DNA of 35,516 nucleotides from assembly GCA_016788315.1 (NCBI GenBank), contig JAEUSG010000087.1, forward strand, positions 1 through 35,516. Reading direction: 5' to 3'. Of this stretch, positions 23,385-33,400 are shown piece after piece. The stretch is from Fibrobacterota bacterium. GTDB taxonomy: Bacteria > Fibrobacterota > OXYB2-FULL-49-7 > JAEUSG01. Position numbers and translations under genes: made by a program. The notes under the pieces were generated by a model. It had not been told where the DNA came from. It saw nothing but the letters and a program-made list of their open reading frames with translations, and ran no database searches. Each line of letters starts with the position of its first letter. Within the stretch, counting starts at the first letter, position 1.

Positions 23385-24248
23385 TTATCTCTTCCGGAAA
23401 TCCTTGGGGGTAACACCGACTATTCTTTTGAAGGTGCGGCAGAAATGGGAATAGTCGTGAAACCCCAGCTCCTGTGAGACATTTGTTGGGAAATCCTGAT
23501 ACAAGCGGATAAAATCCTTAGCTTTATCTATCTTACGCTGTATAATGTACTGATGCGGACTTAGACCTGTAACTTCCTTAAAGACTTTCACAAAATTAAT
23601 AACATGCAAAGACGAAATTTCTGCAAGCTTTTTGAGCGGTATCTTTTTCTTATAATTTTTATGTATAAAAGAAATTACTGAATCCATTTTCTCCGATGCA
23701 TTCCTGTTATCAGGTCTATCCTGAAATGGAACAAAGACAAGCGGCCGCATTTTTAATGATCTAAAAAAATTTAAGGAGGCAATCGCCGCTTCGGTAAGAA
23801 GATTCTGAGATCTGCTGTGATAAATTTTGTTTATCGTATTAACTAGTTTTACTGCTTTATTATAGTTTTGAACATCAAAAAAATGGTCAAAGCCAAGTTC
23901 ATTGACTGTTCTGCATAAACCATAATTTGTATACGCTTCAAATCCCAATAGATAATAGGTTGGATAATTATCAGCTCTGCTTCTCATTATCACGCTGTTT
24001 CCCGGCTGCCATATAGCTATACCACCTTTCTGAAGCAGCAATTTTTTATTATCCACCTCAACTTCACACAATCCATCAAGTACAAACAGAAGAACAAAAT
24101 TATTCTCCAATATTGTTTCTCTGCTGTTATTATACAACGTTTGGTAATTTTTTCTGAAATTGCAGGTCTTAATATGCACACCTATAAGTGCCGGTTCCGC
24201 CTCTTTTTCCATTATATGAATATACATATTTATACTAATATTATACAT
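23385..24248 (-). CDS. AraC-family transcriptional regulator
   Basis: Up to 287 residues; Met8 and Met13 are alternative starts and none has a Shine-Dalgarno sequence. The N-terminal half (about 25-125) is a cupin-like ligand-binding fold (LLFVLDGLCEVEVDNKKLLLQKGGIAIWQPGNS). The C-terminal 100 residues hold the two AraC helix-turn-helix units: IPLKKLAEISSLHVINFVKVF followed by VTGLSPHQYIIQRKIDKAK, and NVSQELGFHDYSHFCRTFKR followed by GVTPKDFRKR. Such proteins often sense sugars. The gene is divergent from the second propeller gene, whose promoter overlaps its 5' end, so it is the likely regulator. Confidence 0.93.
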   Translation of the reverse strand: MYNISINMYIHIMEKEAEPALIGVHIKTCNFRKNYQTLYNNSRETILENNFVLLFVLDGLCEVEVDNKKLLLQKGGIAIWQPGNSVIMRSRADNYPTYYLLGFEAYTNYGLCRTVNELGFDHFFDVQNYNKAVKLVNTINKIYHSRSQNLLTEAAIASLNFFRSLKMRPLVFVPFQDRPDNRNASEKMDSVISFIHKNYKKKIPLKKLAEISSLHVINFVKVFKEVTGLSPHQYIIQRKIDKAKDFIRLYQDFPTNVSQELGFHDYSHFCRTFKRIVGVTPKDFRKR

Positions 24249-24276
24249 TGCAGTATCTAAAATGATTGCATATACT
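24248..24276 (+). promoter_or_regulatory. Sigma-70-type promoter of the second propeller gene
   Basis: TTGCAG (24248-24253) and TATACT (24271-24276) are separated by exactly 17 bases. The -10 matches at 5 of 6 positions, the -35 only at TTG, as expected for an activator-dependent promoter. No sigma-54 element is present here, unlike the two other secreted-protein genes with divergent regulators. Confidence 0.45.
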
Positions 24277-24312
24277 TATGATGAACACATGACGGTAAAA
24301 AAAGGGGATTAT

Positions 24313-27216
24313 ATGAATCATAAACTTAAAATTTTAGTAGTGCTTTTATCATTTTCAACACAGGCCGCACTATCTTTTGTTAAAACCCCCTCTATTGCGC
24401 CAGCTGCACAATCAGGAACCTTTACAGTCGAATTTGAATTGAGTGATTATACTGATGTTGAGGTATCAATAATAAATCCGGCAGATTCAACGGTTGTTCG
24501 TCACCTTGCTGGTGGTCTATTAGGAACTAACCCTCCTAGCCCATTTACCGCCAACTCCAAGGCACAGCGGATTACCTGGGATGGCAAAAATGATTATGGT
24601 GTGGCAGTTTCAAATGCCGCAACACATTTAGTGAGGGTTAGAGGTGGAATGCGTCTCTCTCCTAATAAAATTGCCGGCGGCGATCCATATGCTTCATATG
24701 TTGAGACTCAGACCGGTAATGGGTTGTATGCTTATAACGGCGGCCTCGATGTTGGAACTGACGGCACTGTTTTCTGTTCAGGCAGGCCTATTTCAGGCGG
24801 TGCAGCCTACCTGCGCCAGTATTCACCTAAAGGTGAATACATAAAAACAATTTTCCCATTGCCTGGCGGAAAAAGTTCAGCCGAAATTGGCGGTTGGGGA
24901 GTATATCCTGTTGACGGAACTACATGGGCACCTGCAATTGACCATTTTAAATGGATCTCTCAAACTACTTCTCCATTGAAGCAATCGGTAAATACTCAGG
25001 AACCTTTAATGCTCCCTATTCACGGCCCTAACGAATTGGCTCTTCTTGATATTGCAACTAATCAATATACAGCTTCATACTCAATATTTACTTTCAACAG
25101 CGATGGTACACTGCCATCTGCTCAAAGAAAACCGCTTGTATTAACTCCCCAACCGATAGGTGCAGCCAACACAACCGGCGGAACTCCATTTGTTGCCCTG
25201 ACTCCTGACAAAAAATCATTTTACTTTGCTGGTCTCTTCCGCACAACAGGCTCCAGTTGGACATTGCCAGCCGATACAGGCTTTTGGCAGGATGGCCGTA
25301 TATATAAAGTTGATATGGCGACACGCAACGCAGTTATCTGGTTTGACCTTGACACTGTCGTGAAAGTGGCTGCCGATCGGGCAAAAACCGGCATTGGCAC
25401 TGATAAAAACAGCGCAATACACGGCATAGCCGTTGACGACAGCGGACATGTTTTTGTCTGCGATCGGTTTAATAAGCGCATTCTTATAATGGACAGCAAT
25501 GCTAATCAAATAAGAACCATTCCAATAATGTATCCCGATGGAATCCGATGGAACCGTTCAAACAATGCCCTTTATGTAACCACAAGAAATGCAAGTGTTG
25601 TGCAGTTGGTCAAATTTCCAAACTGGAAAACAGATACTGCAGCAGGAATCAAAATCTCTGTCTGCTCTAACGCATTCTCACTCTTTTTCAAAAATCAGAG
25701 ATCTGATATTGCCGTTTGCCCAACTGATGAAGGTATTATCGTATGGGTAGCATATTTAACAAGCGGTGTAACTCTCTTTAAGGACAACGAGACAAGTTTT
25801 ACAGTCTTCAAAGATTTTCAGAAAGTAAATAAGCAGCCATGTTTACTCTTAGATCGTATTTCGGTAGATAACAACACTGAAAATATTTATGCAGCATGTC
25901 AGACCGGCAACAATACTAATATTTTTAAAATAGACAACTGGAATGATCCTGTTTTATCATATTGTTCAACGTCTGCAAAAAAGAGACTTTCAGGATATGA
26001 TGTTGCTGTAGACTCACGAAACAGGAAACTCTTTGTCCGCAGCGTATATGCTAACGGCTTTGTGTTTCGGTATAATCTTGATAATTATGTCGCCCCTTCG
26101 CCAATTTTTGGTTCAAATAATCAAATAACCGATACTCTTCATTTCCGTGGAGGATTTGTTGGAAACAACGATAAAGGCATGGCGGTAGCTTCAAATGGTC
26201 ATCTTGCAATTATTTCCGGACAGTCCCTTTTTAAACCGGCTGCAATTCAGGAAGTAAGGTACTTTCCATTCAAGGAGGGAATGCCTCTTCCTTCGCCACT
26301 TAAAATTGCTAAACCAGAAATTTACAAAAATGGAGGTCTTCAATTTGACCTTCAGGGAAACATTTACATAGGGACAAAACCTCGTGCACCGGAATTTGCC
26401 GTTCCTGCAATTCTCGCTAACTCTTATGGGTATAAAGAGGGTGTAGGAAGTATAAAAAAATTCAAAGCAGACGGCTCTTTTGACAGCACCCTTTTTGTTA
26501 ATGGTGCACGTGGAACTGATACAGTATCATCAGCAATTACGGCAGAAAAAACCTATTCAGTTGATTACGGTCCTATAGGTCCTGAACCCGGCTCCGGCTG
26601 CGACTGCCGTTCTGCCCGTTTTTCTGTAGATGCATACGGAAGACTCTATGTTCCTAACGGAGTTGTTCAGAAAGTTACTCTGCTTGACAATGCCGGCAAT
26701 ACAATTTCCAGAATCGGAACATATGGCAACATTGATGACATCAAACGTGAATTTAACCGCGAAGCTGGCACAGATGGAAAGTTCTACATGGCTCAACCTT
26801 CTGCAACTGCTGTTACAGACGATTATCTTTACATAACAGATGCATCAAGCGCCGCTCTTCTTCGATACAAAAAAGTTTTTGACCTGGATAATTTACCGGG
26901 GATTTCTCCTCACCCGCTTTCGGTCAGCAGATCTATGCATAAAGCTGTTTCTCCGCTTTCAGCTTTTCCCAACCCATTCAGCACCGCAAGCAGAATTGTA
27001 TGGAGCGGAAAGTTTTCAGCTCCGGAAATGGCCATTTATAACCTTAAGGGACAATGTGTAAGGAAAGTCTCTCCCGGTGCATTATCCGAACAATCAGCAT
27101 CATTTGAATGGGATGGCAGAGACAATTTCAACAAACCTGTAAGTCGTGGTATATATCAGTGCAGATTAACTTCTAAAGAGAAGAGTGCTGTAATAAGGTT
27201 GGTGCTTTCGAGATAG
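24313..27216 (+). CDS. Secreted NHL-like beta-propeller protein with T9SS tail (copy 2)
   Basis: 967 residues from ATG 24313, preceded by AAAAAAAGGGG. Signal peptide MNHKLKILVVLLSFSTQAALS. A FlgD-like Ig domain (about 25-105: YTDVEVSIINPADSTVVRHLAGG ... ITWDGKNDYG) is followed by a long propeller body (HGIAVDDSGHVFVCDRFNKRILIMDSN is a clear NHL blade) and a cysteine motif GCDCRSARFSVDAYGRLYVPN matching the one in the copy at 20512. T9SS tail from about 880 (LSAFPNPFSTASRIVWSG ... WDGRDNFNKPVSRGIYQC). Clearly homologous to copy 1 in length, order of domains and key motifs, yet divergent enough to bind something different. Regulated, by position, by the adjacent AraC protein. Function not established. 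Confidence 0.85.
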   Translation: MNHKLKILVVLLSFSTQAALSFVKTPSIAPAAQSGTFTVEFELSDYTDVEVSIINPADSTVVRHLAGGLLGTNPPSPFTANSKAQRITWDGKNDYGVAVSNAATHLVRVRGGMRLSPNKIAGGDPYASYVETQTGNGLYAYNGGLDVGTDGTVFCSGRPISGGAAYLRQYSPKGEYIKTIFPLPGGKSSAEIGGWGVYPVDGTTWAPAIDHFKWISQTTSPLKQSVNTQEPLMLPIHGPNELALLDIATNQYTASYSIFTFNSDGTLPSAQRKPLVLTPQPIGAANTTGGTPFVALTPDKKSFYFAGLFRTTGSSWTLPADTGFWQDGRIYKVDMATRNAVIWFDLDTVVKVAADRAKTGIGTDKNSAIHGIAVDDSGHVFVCDRFNKRILIMDSNANQIRTIPIMYPDGIRWNRSNNALYVTTRNASVVQLVKFPNWKTDTAAGIKISVCSNAFSLFFKNQRSDIAVCPTDEGIIVWVAYLTSGVTLFKDNETSFTVFKDFQKVNKQPCLLLDRISVDNNTENIYAACQTGNNTNIFKIDNWNDPVLSYCSTSAKKRLSGYDVAVDSRNRKLFVRSVYANGFVFRYNLDNYVAPSPIFGSNNQITDTLHFRGGFVGNNDKGMAVASNGHLAIISGQSLFKPAAIQEVRYFPFKEGMPLPSPLKIAKPEIYKNGGLQFDLQGNIYIGTKPRAPEFAVPAILANSYGYKEGVGSIKKFKADGSFDSTLFVNGARGTDTVSSAITAEKTYSVDYGPIGPEPGSGCDCRSARFSVDAYGRLYVPNGVVQKVTLLDNAGNTISRIGTYGNIDDIKREFNREAGTDGKFYMAQPSATAVTDDYLYITDASSAALLRYKKVFDLDNLPGISPHPLSVSRSMHKAVSPLSAFPNPFSTASRIVWSGKFSAPEMAIYNLKGQCVRKVSPGALSEQSASFEWDGRDNFNKPVSRGIYQCRLTSKEKSAVIRLVLSR

Positions 27217-27225
27217 TACAGTAAT

Positions 27226-27266
27226 GGTGGCTTCGAGAGCCTCAGCCACCGAGAGCCTCAGCCACC
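27226..27266. repeat. Tandem 16-base duplication forming a hairpin between convergent genes
   Basis: GAGAGCCTCAGCCACC is present at 27235-27250 and again at 27251-27266. GGTGGCT (27226-27232) is the exact complement of AGCCACC (27244-27250), with an 11-base loop, and could pair with the second copy too (27260-27266). It sits between the ends of the propeller gene and the FemAB-like gene and includes the latter's stop codon. It may act as a two-way RNA end structure, though no T-run follows. Confidence 0.7.
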
Positions 27267-28241
27267 GCGCACGAAATAATCTCTGAAGAGGCCGATGCCG
27301 CCGTATGATTCTTTAAACCGGCCCAATCCGTAGTTGGGCTGCATATTTACCGAGAAGAGGCCCAGTTCATAGTACTTGTGACCCCATTCCTTTACTTTCA
27401 GCAGCGTTTCAGCATATAGGAGATTCACAGCTCTTGATTCCTGAAATTCATATTTCTGAGCTATGTAAAAGGCGACTGCAACTTTCGGATTTGCTCTGAA
27501 GATCCAGATTCCGGCAACAATCTCCTCCTGAAGTTTTGCAACCATAAGCGTTATCTTTTCGGGAAAACGGCGCTTCAGATCTTTCATCTCTTCAAGAGTA
27601 TGCACTGGCTTTACATTATGCTTTGAAGCCAGGTTCTGAGTCAGAATGGCGTGATATGCTGTATATGCTTCAATTGAATCATCCTGAACAATTTCAACAC
27701 CAGCCTTCCGCGCCTTGCGCAGCGCCTGTCGCACAGAAGGCCTCAGGAGTGCAATCGGATTCTCAATCTCTCTGGAAATGGGAATTACACTCGACATCTC
27801 CCGTTTTCTGAATCCGAATCCCTCTCTTGACAGAACAAAATCGATGTGCTGATTCTCCTGACGTCCATAAAAAAACGGAGTCGGTGTGATCTCAATTTTT
27901 TTAAAACCATTCTCTTCTAAATAGTGCAGAAAGGCCATTATAACTTTATCTGTATCTTCAAGACCGTAAGATTGCGGCAGAACAAAACCTCCGACAGAAG
28001 AGCCGGGATAGGATGAAAATGAGGTTTCACCTTTGTCATTCAACACTTTGGCCCCGGGAATCACTGCTTCAATCCTGCCGTCAACTGCTATGAGATGGTG
28101 AAAATTATTAAAGCGTCCCTCTTTATGGTATCCCAGAAAATTCTGCATATGGTAAATGGTTCCATTGTTGGATTCCATTACAACCTTTTCCCAAGTATCA
28201 CGCAAATCGGCGGTGTAGGGAATAATCTCTATTTTTTCCAT
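27258..28241 (-). CDS. FemAB/GNAT-like acyltransferase (BioF2-like)
   Basis: 327 residues with the two-lobed GNAT layout of FemAB-like proteins: first lobe with IYHMQNFLGYHKEG and a loop SSYPGSSVGGFVLP, then KIEITPTPFFYGRQ; second lobe with LLRPSVRQALRKARKAGVEI and the acceptor core VAKLQEEIVAGIWIFRANPKVAVAFYIAQKY, ending in YELGLFSVNMQPNYGLGRFKESYGG. The family transfers aminoacyl or acyl groups to cell-wall or small-molecule amines; the true substrate cannot be told. It overlaps lnt by 13 bases and has TTAAGG before its ATG, so it is the last gene of the minus-strand operon. The gene's end lies inside a tandem 16-base duplication that may have altered its last residues. Confidence 0.8.
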   Translation of the reverse strand: MEKIEIIPYTADLRDTWEKVVMESNNGTIYHMQNFLGYHKEGRFNNFHHLIAVDGRIEAVIPGAKVLNDKGETSFSSYPGSSVGGFVLPQSYGLEDTDKVIMAFLHYLEENGFKKIEITPTPFFYGRQENQHIDFVLSREGFGFRKREMSSVIPISREIENPIALLRPSVRQALRKARKAGVEIVQDDSIEAYTAYHAILTQNLASKHNVKPVHTLEEMKDLKRRFPEKITLMVAKLQEEIVAGIWIFRANPKVAVAFYIAQKYEFQESRAVNLLYAETLLKVKEWGHKYYELGLFSVNMQPNYGLGRFKESYGGIGLFRDYFVRGG

Positions 28242-29776
28242 ATAAGCCTTAATGATAATCTACAAATCAGAAGCAGAAATGTTAACAGCAGCGCTGTTTT
28301 ACCAATGAGATCGCCTGTTTTTGTGAAAAGTGTTGAAACACTCTTCTCCGGTATATCGGCAATAAGCATTCTGTTTTCGTATATTGGGGTGCTGTTTAAG
28401 ACTCTCCCGCACGCATCTGCTGAAGCACTTACACCGGTGTTTGCGCAGCGTGCAAGAGGAATACCGCACTCTATAGAGCGGAAAAGCGCGATGTTCAGGT
28501 GCTGATAAGGCATGGCAGAGCGGCCAAACCAGCCATCATTTGTAACATGCGCCATTAGTGTACCGCCGCGCTTTACAAATTCACGAATTGCCTCCTGGTA
28601 AACAACTTCATAGCATATAGGTGCAAAAACCTTTATACCTCCTGCATTAAAAAGCATCAATGTATCACCTTTTGTAAAATCAGCCTCGCCTAAATTTACA
28701 CGGCTGATAATCGGGAAGATGCCTTCAAATGGAAGCACCTCGGCAAATGGAAGGAGTTTGATTTTATCATACCTTACAAAATTTGAGAATGGTGCTTTAT
28801 AAAAAACAGAATTATAGTATTTCCTCGGATCGTCATGTTTTTCTCCGAAAGTGATATCAAGACTGCCGAAAATTACCGGCATTCCGAGCGAATCAATAAG
28901 TCTGTGCATAATAAGGTTGTATCGGCCTTCAAGACTGAAATAAACCGGCAGAGCACTTTCGGGCCACAGAATAAGATCCGGCTTTGGAACAGAAAGAGCA
29001 GCCTGTTTTGTCATCTCAATATGGAGATTAAATATTGAATCGGCGCGCCCTCTCTCCCACTTAATGAGCGGATCTATATTAGCCTGTATTATTCCTACTC
29101 TTACTCTTTTATCTGATGATTTTTCAAATGACTCTTTTCTTAAATGGCCATACATATAGAGAGGTACAAATAAAACTATAAGGAGCAGAATTTGAAAAAG
29201 GGGCACTCTTTTTTTTGCAATTGTAAAAAGCATTGATATTATTATTACGGCTGTTACAGCTATCAGCAGTGAGTAGAAATAGACACCGAAAAGGGATAAC
29301 CCCTGTAGCAGTGTGTTGTAGGAACCGAACGAATATCCTGCTGTGATCCATGGAAAAGAGATCTCACCCATTTCACGCAGCTTTTCCTGAGCAATCCAGA
29401 CAATGGGAAAAACCGCATAAGCAAGGGAAGGCTTGAAACGGTGTGCCTGGTGTGTTGCAAGCGAAACCAGGCCTACCCACATAGCCATATAGGCTAATAG
29501 AAGAATCATTCCTATTATGAGAACAACATAGAGACCGCTGCCCATAAGCCTTGGTATCCAGTAAAGAAGACCACCTGCTGAAACGAGACCTGAGACAAAT
29601 GGATAAAGAAAGGCCTCTTTTTTACTTTTTGCAGTTATTGAAAGGAGAAAAACAGCAGCGAGTGAAATTGGTGTCAAAAACCCGAAGGGAAATGGTGGAA
29701 AAGCAAGCATGTAGAGAGCGCCGGAAATTATAGCAATAATAATGCGGCTTCTGCCGGAAAGATCATTCAGCATCAT
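28229..29776 (-). CDS. lnt: Apolipoprotein N-acyltransferase Lnt
   Basis: 515 residues, the normal length. It adds the third acyl chain to the N-terminal cysteine of lipoproteins in the inner membrane. Six or so transmembrane segments fill residues 12-210 (including the family's FPWITAGYSF stretch at 141-150), then the periplasmic nitrilase-fold domain with catalytic E273 (WPESA), K338 (YDKIKLLPFAE) and C388 (PICYE), and a last membrane helix near the C-terminus. This overlaps rsmI by 14 bases upstream and the FemAB-like gene downstream, so translation is coupled. Lipoproteins such as the one at 13976 would be substrates. Confidence 0.95.
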   Translation of the reverse strand: MMLNDLSGRSRIIIAIISGALYMLAFPPFPFGFLTPISLAAVFLLSITAKSKKEAFLYPFVSGLVSAGGLLYWIPRLMGSGLYVVLIIGMILLLAYMAMWVGLVSLATHQAHRFKPSLAYAVFPIVWIAQEKLREMGEISFPWITAGYSFGSYNTLLQGLSLFGVYFYSLLIAVTAVIIISMLFTIAKKRVPLFQILLLIVLFVPLYMYGHLRKESFEKSSDKRVRVGIIQANIDPLIKWERGRADSIFNLHIEMTKQAALSVPKPDLILWPESALPVYFSLEGRYNLIMHRLIDSLGMPVIFGSLDITFGEKHDDPRKYYNSVFYKAPFSNFVRYDKIKLLPFAEVLPFEGIFPIISRVNLGEADFTKGDTLMLFNAGGIKVFAPICYEVVYQEAIREFVKRGGTLMAHVTNDGWFGRSAMPYQHLNIALFRSIECGIPLARCANTGVSASADACGRVLNSTPIYENRMLIADIPEKSVSTLFTKTGDLIGKTALLLTFLLLICRLSLRLIWKK

Positions 29777-30482
29777 CGTTATCTTCCGGCTCCTCTTTCT
29801 CTTTATACACTCCTGCAGCTTTCAGGTTGAACAGCAGAACAAATTCACCGCGCGGTGTCTCTTTTGTGAGAGTCTGTATTACCTGCGAAACCGGGGCCCT
29901 ATAGAATGTTTCATGCATTTTGGTAAGTTCACGGGCTATAACAATATGAATATCTCCATAGACTGTCTGAAGATCTTCAAGAGATCTTAAAATCCTGTGC
30001 GGGGATTCGTAAAATATTATTGTTCTGTCATCATTAAGCAGAGAAGAAAACTTCCTCTGCCTTTTCCCTGATTTGGGTGGAAGGAAACCTTCAAATGCAA
30101 AACGGTCGGTAGGCAGGCCTGATGCGGTGAGTGCTGCTATAAGTGCGCATGGCCCCGGAATCGGTATTACTGTTATGTTTTCAGCAACTGCTGCATGGAC
30201 AATACGATAAGCCGGATCTGCTATTCCGGGAGTTCCGGCATCAGAGACAACTGCAACTTTTTTCCCTTCACGAAGATCTTGAAGAAGCGATGATGCCTTT
30301 TCTCTTTCATTATGTTCATGATAGCTGGTTACTCTTGCAGTCCCTCCAACCTTGTCCATAACATGTCGTGAGTGTCTTGTATCTTCTGCTGCTACGAGAT
30401 CTGCGTTTTTTAACGTAGAAGCTGCCCGTGGTGATAGATCTTCCATGTTGCCGATCGGTGTACTCACAATGTAAAGAGGCAC
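29763..30482 (-). CDS. rsmI: 16S rRNA (cytidine-1402-2'-O)-methyltransferase RsmI
   Basis: 239 residues. Uses S-adenosylmethionine to methylate the 2'-hydroxyl of C1402 in the decoding centre. Family marks: LYIVSTPIGNMEDLSPRA at the N-terminus, AEDTRHSRHV, VVSDAGTPGIADPAYRIV, IPIPGPCALIAALTASGLP and FYESPHRI. Starts at GTG, since an in-frame TAA lies directly upstream; GGCAGG inside the end of the previous gene serves as ribosome site. The acidic tail (KEKEEPEDNDDAE) is a local addition. Six bases after the peptidase gene, 14-base overlap with lnt. Confidence 0.96.
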   Translation of the reverse strand: MPLYIVSTPIGNMEDLSPRAASTLKNADLVAAEDTRHSRHVMDKVGGTARVTSYHEHNEREKASSLLQDLREGKKVAVVSDAGTPGIADPAYRIVHAAVAENITVIPIPGPCALIAALTASGLPTDRFAFEGFLPPKSGKRQRKFSSLLNDDRTIIFYESPHRILRSLEDLQTVYGDIHIVIARELTKMHETFYRAPVSQVIQTLTKETPRGEFVLLFNLKAAGVYKEKEEPEDNDDAE

Positions 30483-30488
30483 TTAATT

Positions 30489-33400
30489 TTACCTGCCTTC
30501 CGTTTTCGCTATTTTAAATATGCGTTCAATTGTAGCGCTTCTGTTCTTCGCTGTAAATTTAACATAATAGGGACCGTTTGGAATTTTCTTTCCATCTTTA
30601 TCAATAGCATCCCACGGTATTTCATGGTAGCCGATTATGTTCTCTGATTTAAACACCTTTACGAGATATCCGGCCAGAGTATATATCCGCAATTCAACAT
30701 CCGCTTCATCTTCTATTGTATACGCAAATATAGTTGACTTTCCGAAAGGGTTGGGATGGTTTGCAAAACTGCGTAAAGCGAGCCTGGAACCCAGAGTGAA
30801 AGCCACTCCCAGAGTATCTGAAATATTCCCATTTACATCTTTTGCCACTGCATAAAGTGAGTCGCTGCCCCTTCTGAATGGACGAAATGAGGCAACACTG
30901 TTCCCCGAACCTCCTGACAATCCCAAAGAGTAGCGGTTCCTGGGAATAGGCTCAAATCCCTTAAGAAAGAGCTTAACCGAACCTGTATCAACTGCGCTGT
31001 TATCTTCAAAAAGAATATCGATTGGAGTTTCAACAGGAACAAAATCGGGAAAATCGAGATTCCGTCCGGCAGAAAGAGCGCGAATTACAGGTCCTGTCAT
31101 GTCAGTTCTGAAACCGGGAGTATAACGGTATCCGGGATATCCATAAATAGAAACTGTATTGCTTGATGTGTCAACACTTCCTTCCATAAACCGCCAATAT
31201 CCAATTGCAGTATCAAATCTGAAAAACCCGAATATTTTTGCTGCATTTCCGTAGAGTGCTTTGTAATCGGGCGGCAAAGTATAGGAAAATTTCAGTTCAC
31301 TGCTGCCGCCATCTGCTGAAGCTGTGAATACATAACGTGCTATTGAATCAGCACCTGCGACTCTTAATGCGTGCTGCCCCGGACGAAGCGGATAGGCAGT
31401 TGCGGCTGTGAAGACCGGAAATCCATTATGTAAAGAATCTATTTCATCCTGAATAAGCCGCAGTAAAAGAGTATCAGCATTGCTGCGGAGACTTACTGCA
31501 ACACCGCCATAGGGAGCATAAATAACTGAGTCAAGTCTGCCAAGGGTTGAGCCTCTTATGCCAAAAGAGCGTGATGTGACATTGTTGGCTTTGTCCGTTT
31601 CTGTAATCCTGTTATCTGAATCAAGAGTCGCCTTTACAGTAAAATACCCTTCGGCATTAAAAGGAAGATCGATAGAGTCTACACCCCGCTTTGGAAGAAC
31701 TTCAAGATATGGTATTGAGACTGTCTGATTTGAATTTACATTTATAGAGACCGAAAAGGGTGATGCATCAGACTCTCCCTGATTAATGAACCTGAGCCGT
31801 GCGACTATCCGGCCTTCATTTACAAGGCGCAATCCGTTATCAAGAAGAAATGCAAGATCCGGCGGGGTAAGAACGGAGGCAAAGTAGAATGTTCTGATTA
31901 GCCTTGAAGTGTTGTCCGCTGATCTGTATCTGATGCTGATGCAGTAGTTAATCCCCTTCTTACGGCTGAATATTGAAGGGTCGAGGTAGATTCTGTTTTC
32001 TGTTATGAATGCAGTAAGTCCGGGAAGCGAAGAGGCTGTATCCTCTTTAAGCACAATTCTGTTGGCTGGAAGAACGTTATTGTCCTTAACAGAAGATTCC
32101 TCCCAGTACAATGCAGCTGTGTCAATAGAAAAGCCGGAAGGAAGACGAACGGAGAAACGCGCTTCAACACTGTCAGTCATTGAAAAGCGTACTTTTGAAA
32201 TTGTGTCTCCTGTTGAAGAGATCGCATGCAGTCTTGGATTTATAATTGAAGGAGTGCTTGTCGCAAACATTGTGCTTCCTGAAGCTGTACGTGTGCCATC
32301 TGTAATCAGTACTCGAAGGAGCGCACCTGTATATTGACGTCCCGCACGTAATGGAAGCAGAAGTGTGTCAGAGGTACCGCTGTATGGAACCGCATATTGC
32401 ACACTAAGGAGACCATCATCTCCGTAAATTCTTATAACAGCCTCACCATTCATTCTGCTTTGAGTGCGCACTGCAATACGCAGAGTATCGCCCGATTGAG
32501 GATTCTGATTCAGAATTGTGACAGCAGAAAGCGATTCAGGATATGCAATTGGCATTGATGGATCACCTAAGAGATTATACTGCGCAATTACATGGAAATA
32601 ATCTGCTCCGTACGCTGCTATCATCGACTGTTCCGCAGAATTGATGAGGTCGCCCACCCTGTTGTGAGAAAGAGAAGCCGCTTCGTAAAGAAGAAGTTCT
32701 CCGAGCATGTAATCTGAAATACTGAAGGAATGTCCGGATGCGCCGTAAAAAGCTGATGAGCCCCCTTTAGGTGAGAGCAGCATTGTTTCACCAAGAGGCG
32801 GAAAAAGGTCATATGAAAGCCCCTCTGTTACCGTTTCAAAAGAGCCGGTAAGACAGGTAAGACTTAACACAATAGGAAGTGCGTTGATATTTGAAAGCTG
32901 AGCCGCTGCAAAGTTGTCCATCATCGGAAGAGGACGACCATCAGACCAGACGCTGCCTCCGCCATGGCCGTAGAAGAAGGCAAAAAGCGCCCCCTTGTTG
33001 AACAGTGAACTGACCTCGCTTGAAGTTGCTGCTCCGAAGTTGTATTCAGAGGCGGGATCAGCATCTGCTCTTAAAACGTTAAATGCCCTGCCGGCAATAT
33101 TTGTATGGAAATAATTATTTGATTCTGTAAAATTCTTTTCAAGACCGCCCAGCATTATAAAATCATTTCTCCAAAGACCTGGTTTCGGTGATTTTTCGCT
33201 GTTTCTTATTTTAGCAAGTACGGCGCCTACTGCTTCCGGAGTCTGTCCCGGGATTCTTCCAATCGAAATATCAGGAAATGGATCATCTCCTGAAACTGTT
33301 GTAAATCTTGAGTCGGCGCTTGCAATTCCCCATCCGTTAACCTGAGTGAAATAGGTCGGGACTTGCGTTCTCTTCCTGCTCTTTTTATCTGAAAGTTCTG

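Noticed and set aside
24262..24312. Longer start for the second propeller gene
   Set aside because: It overlaps the promoter -10 and hides the signal peptide; ATG 24313 has a ribosome site.
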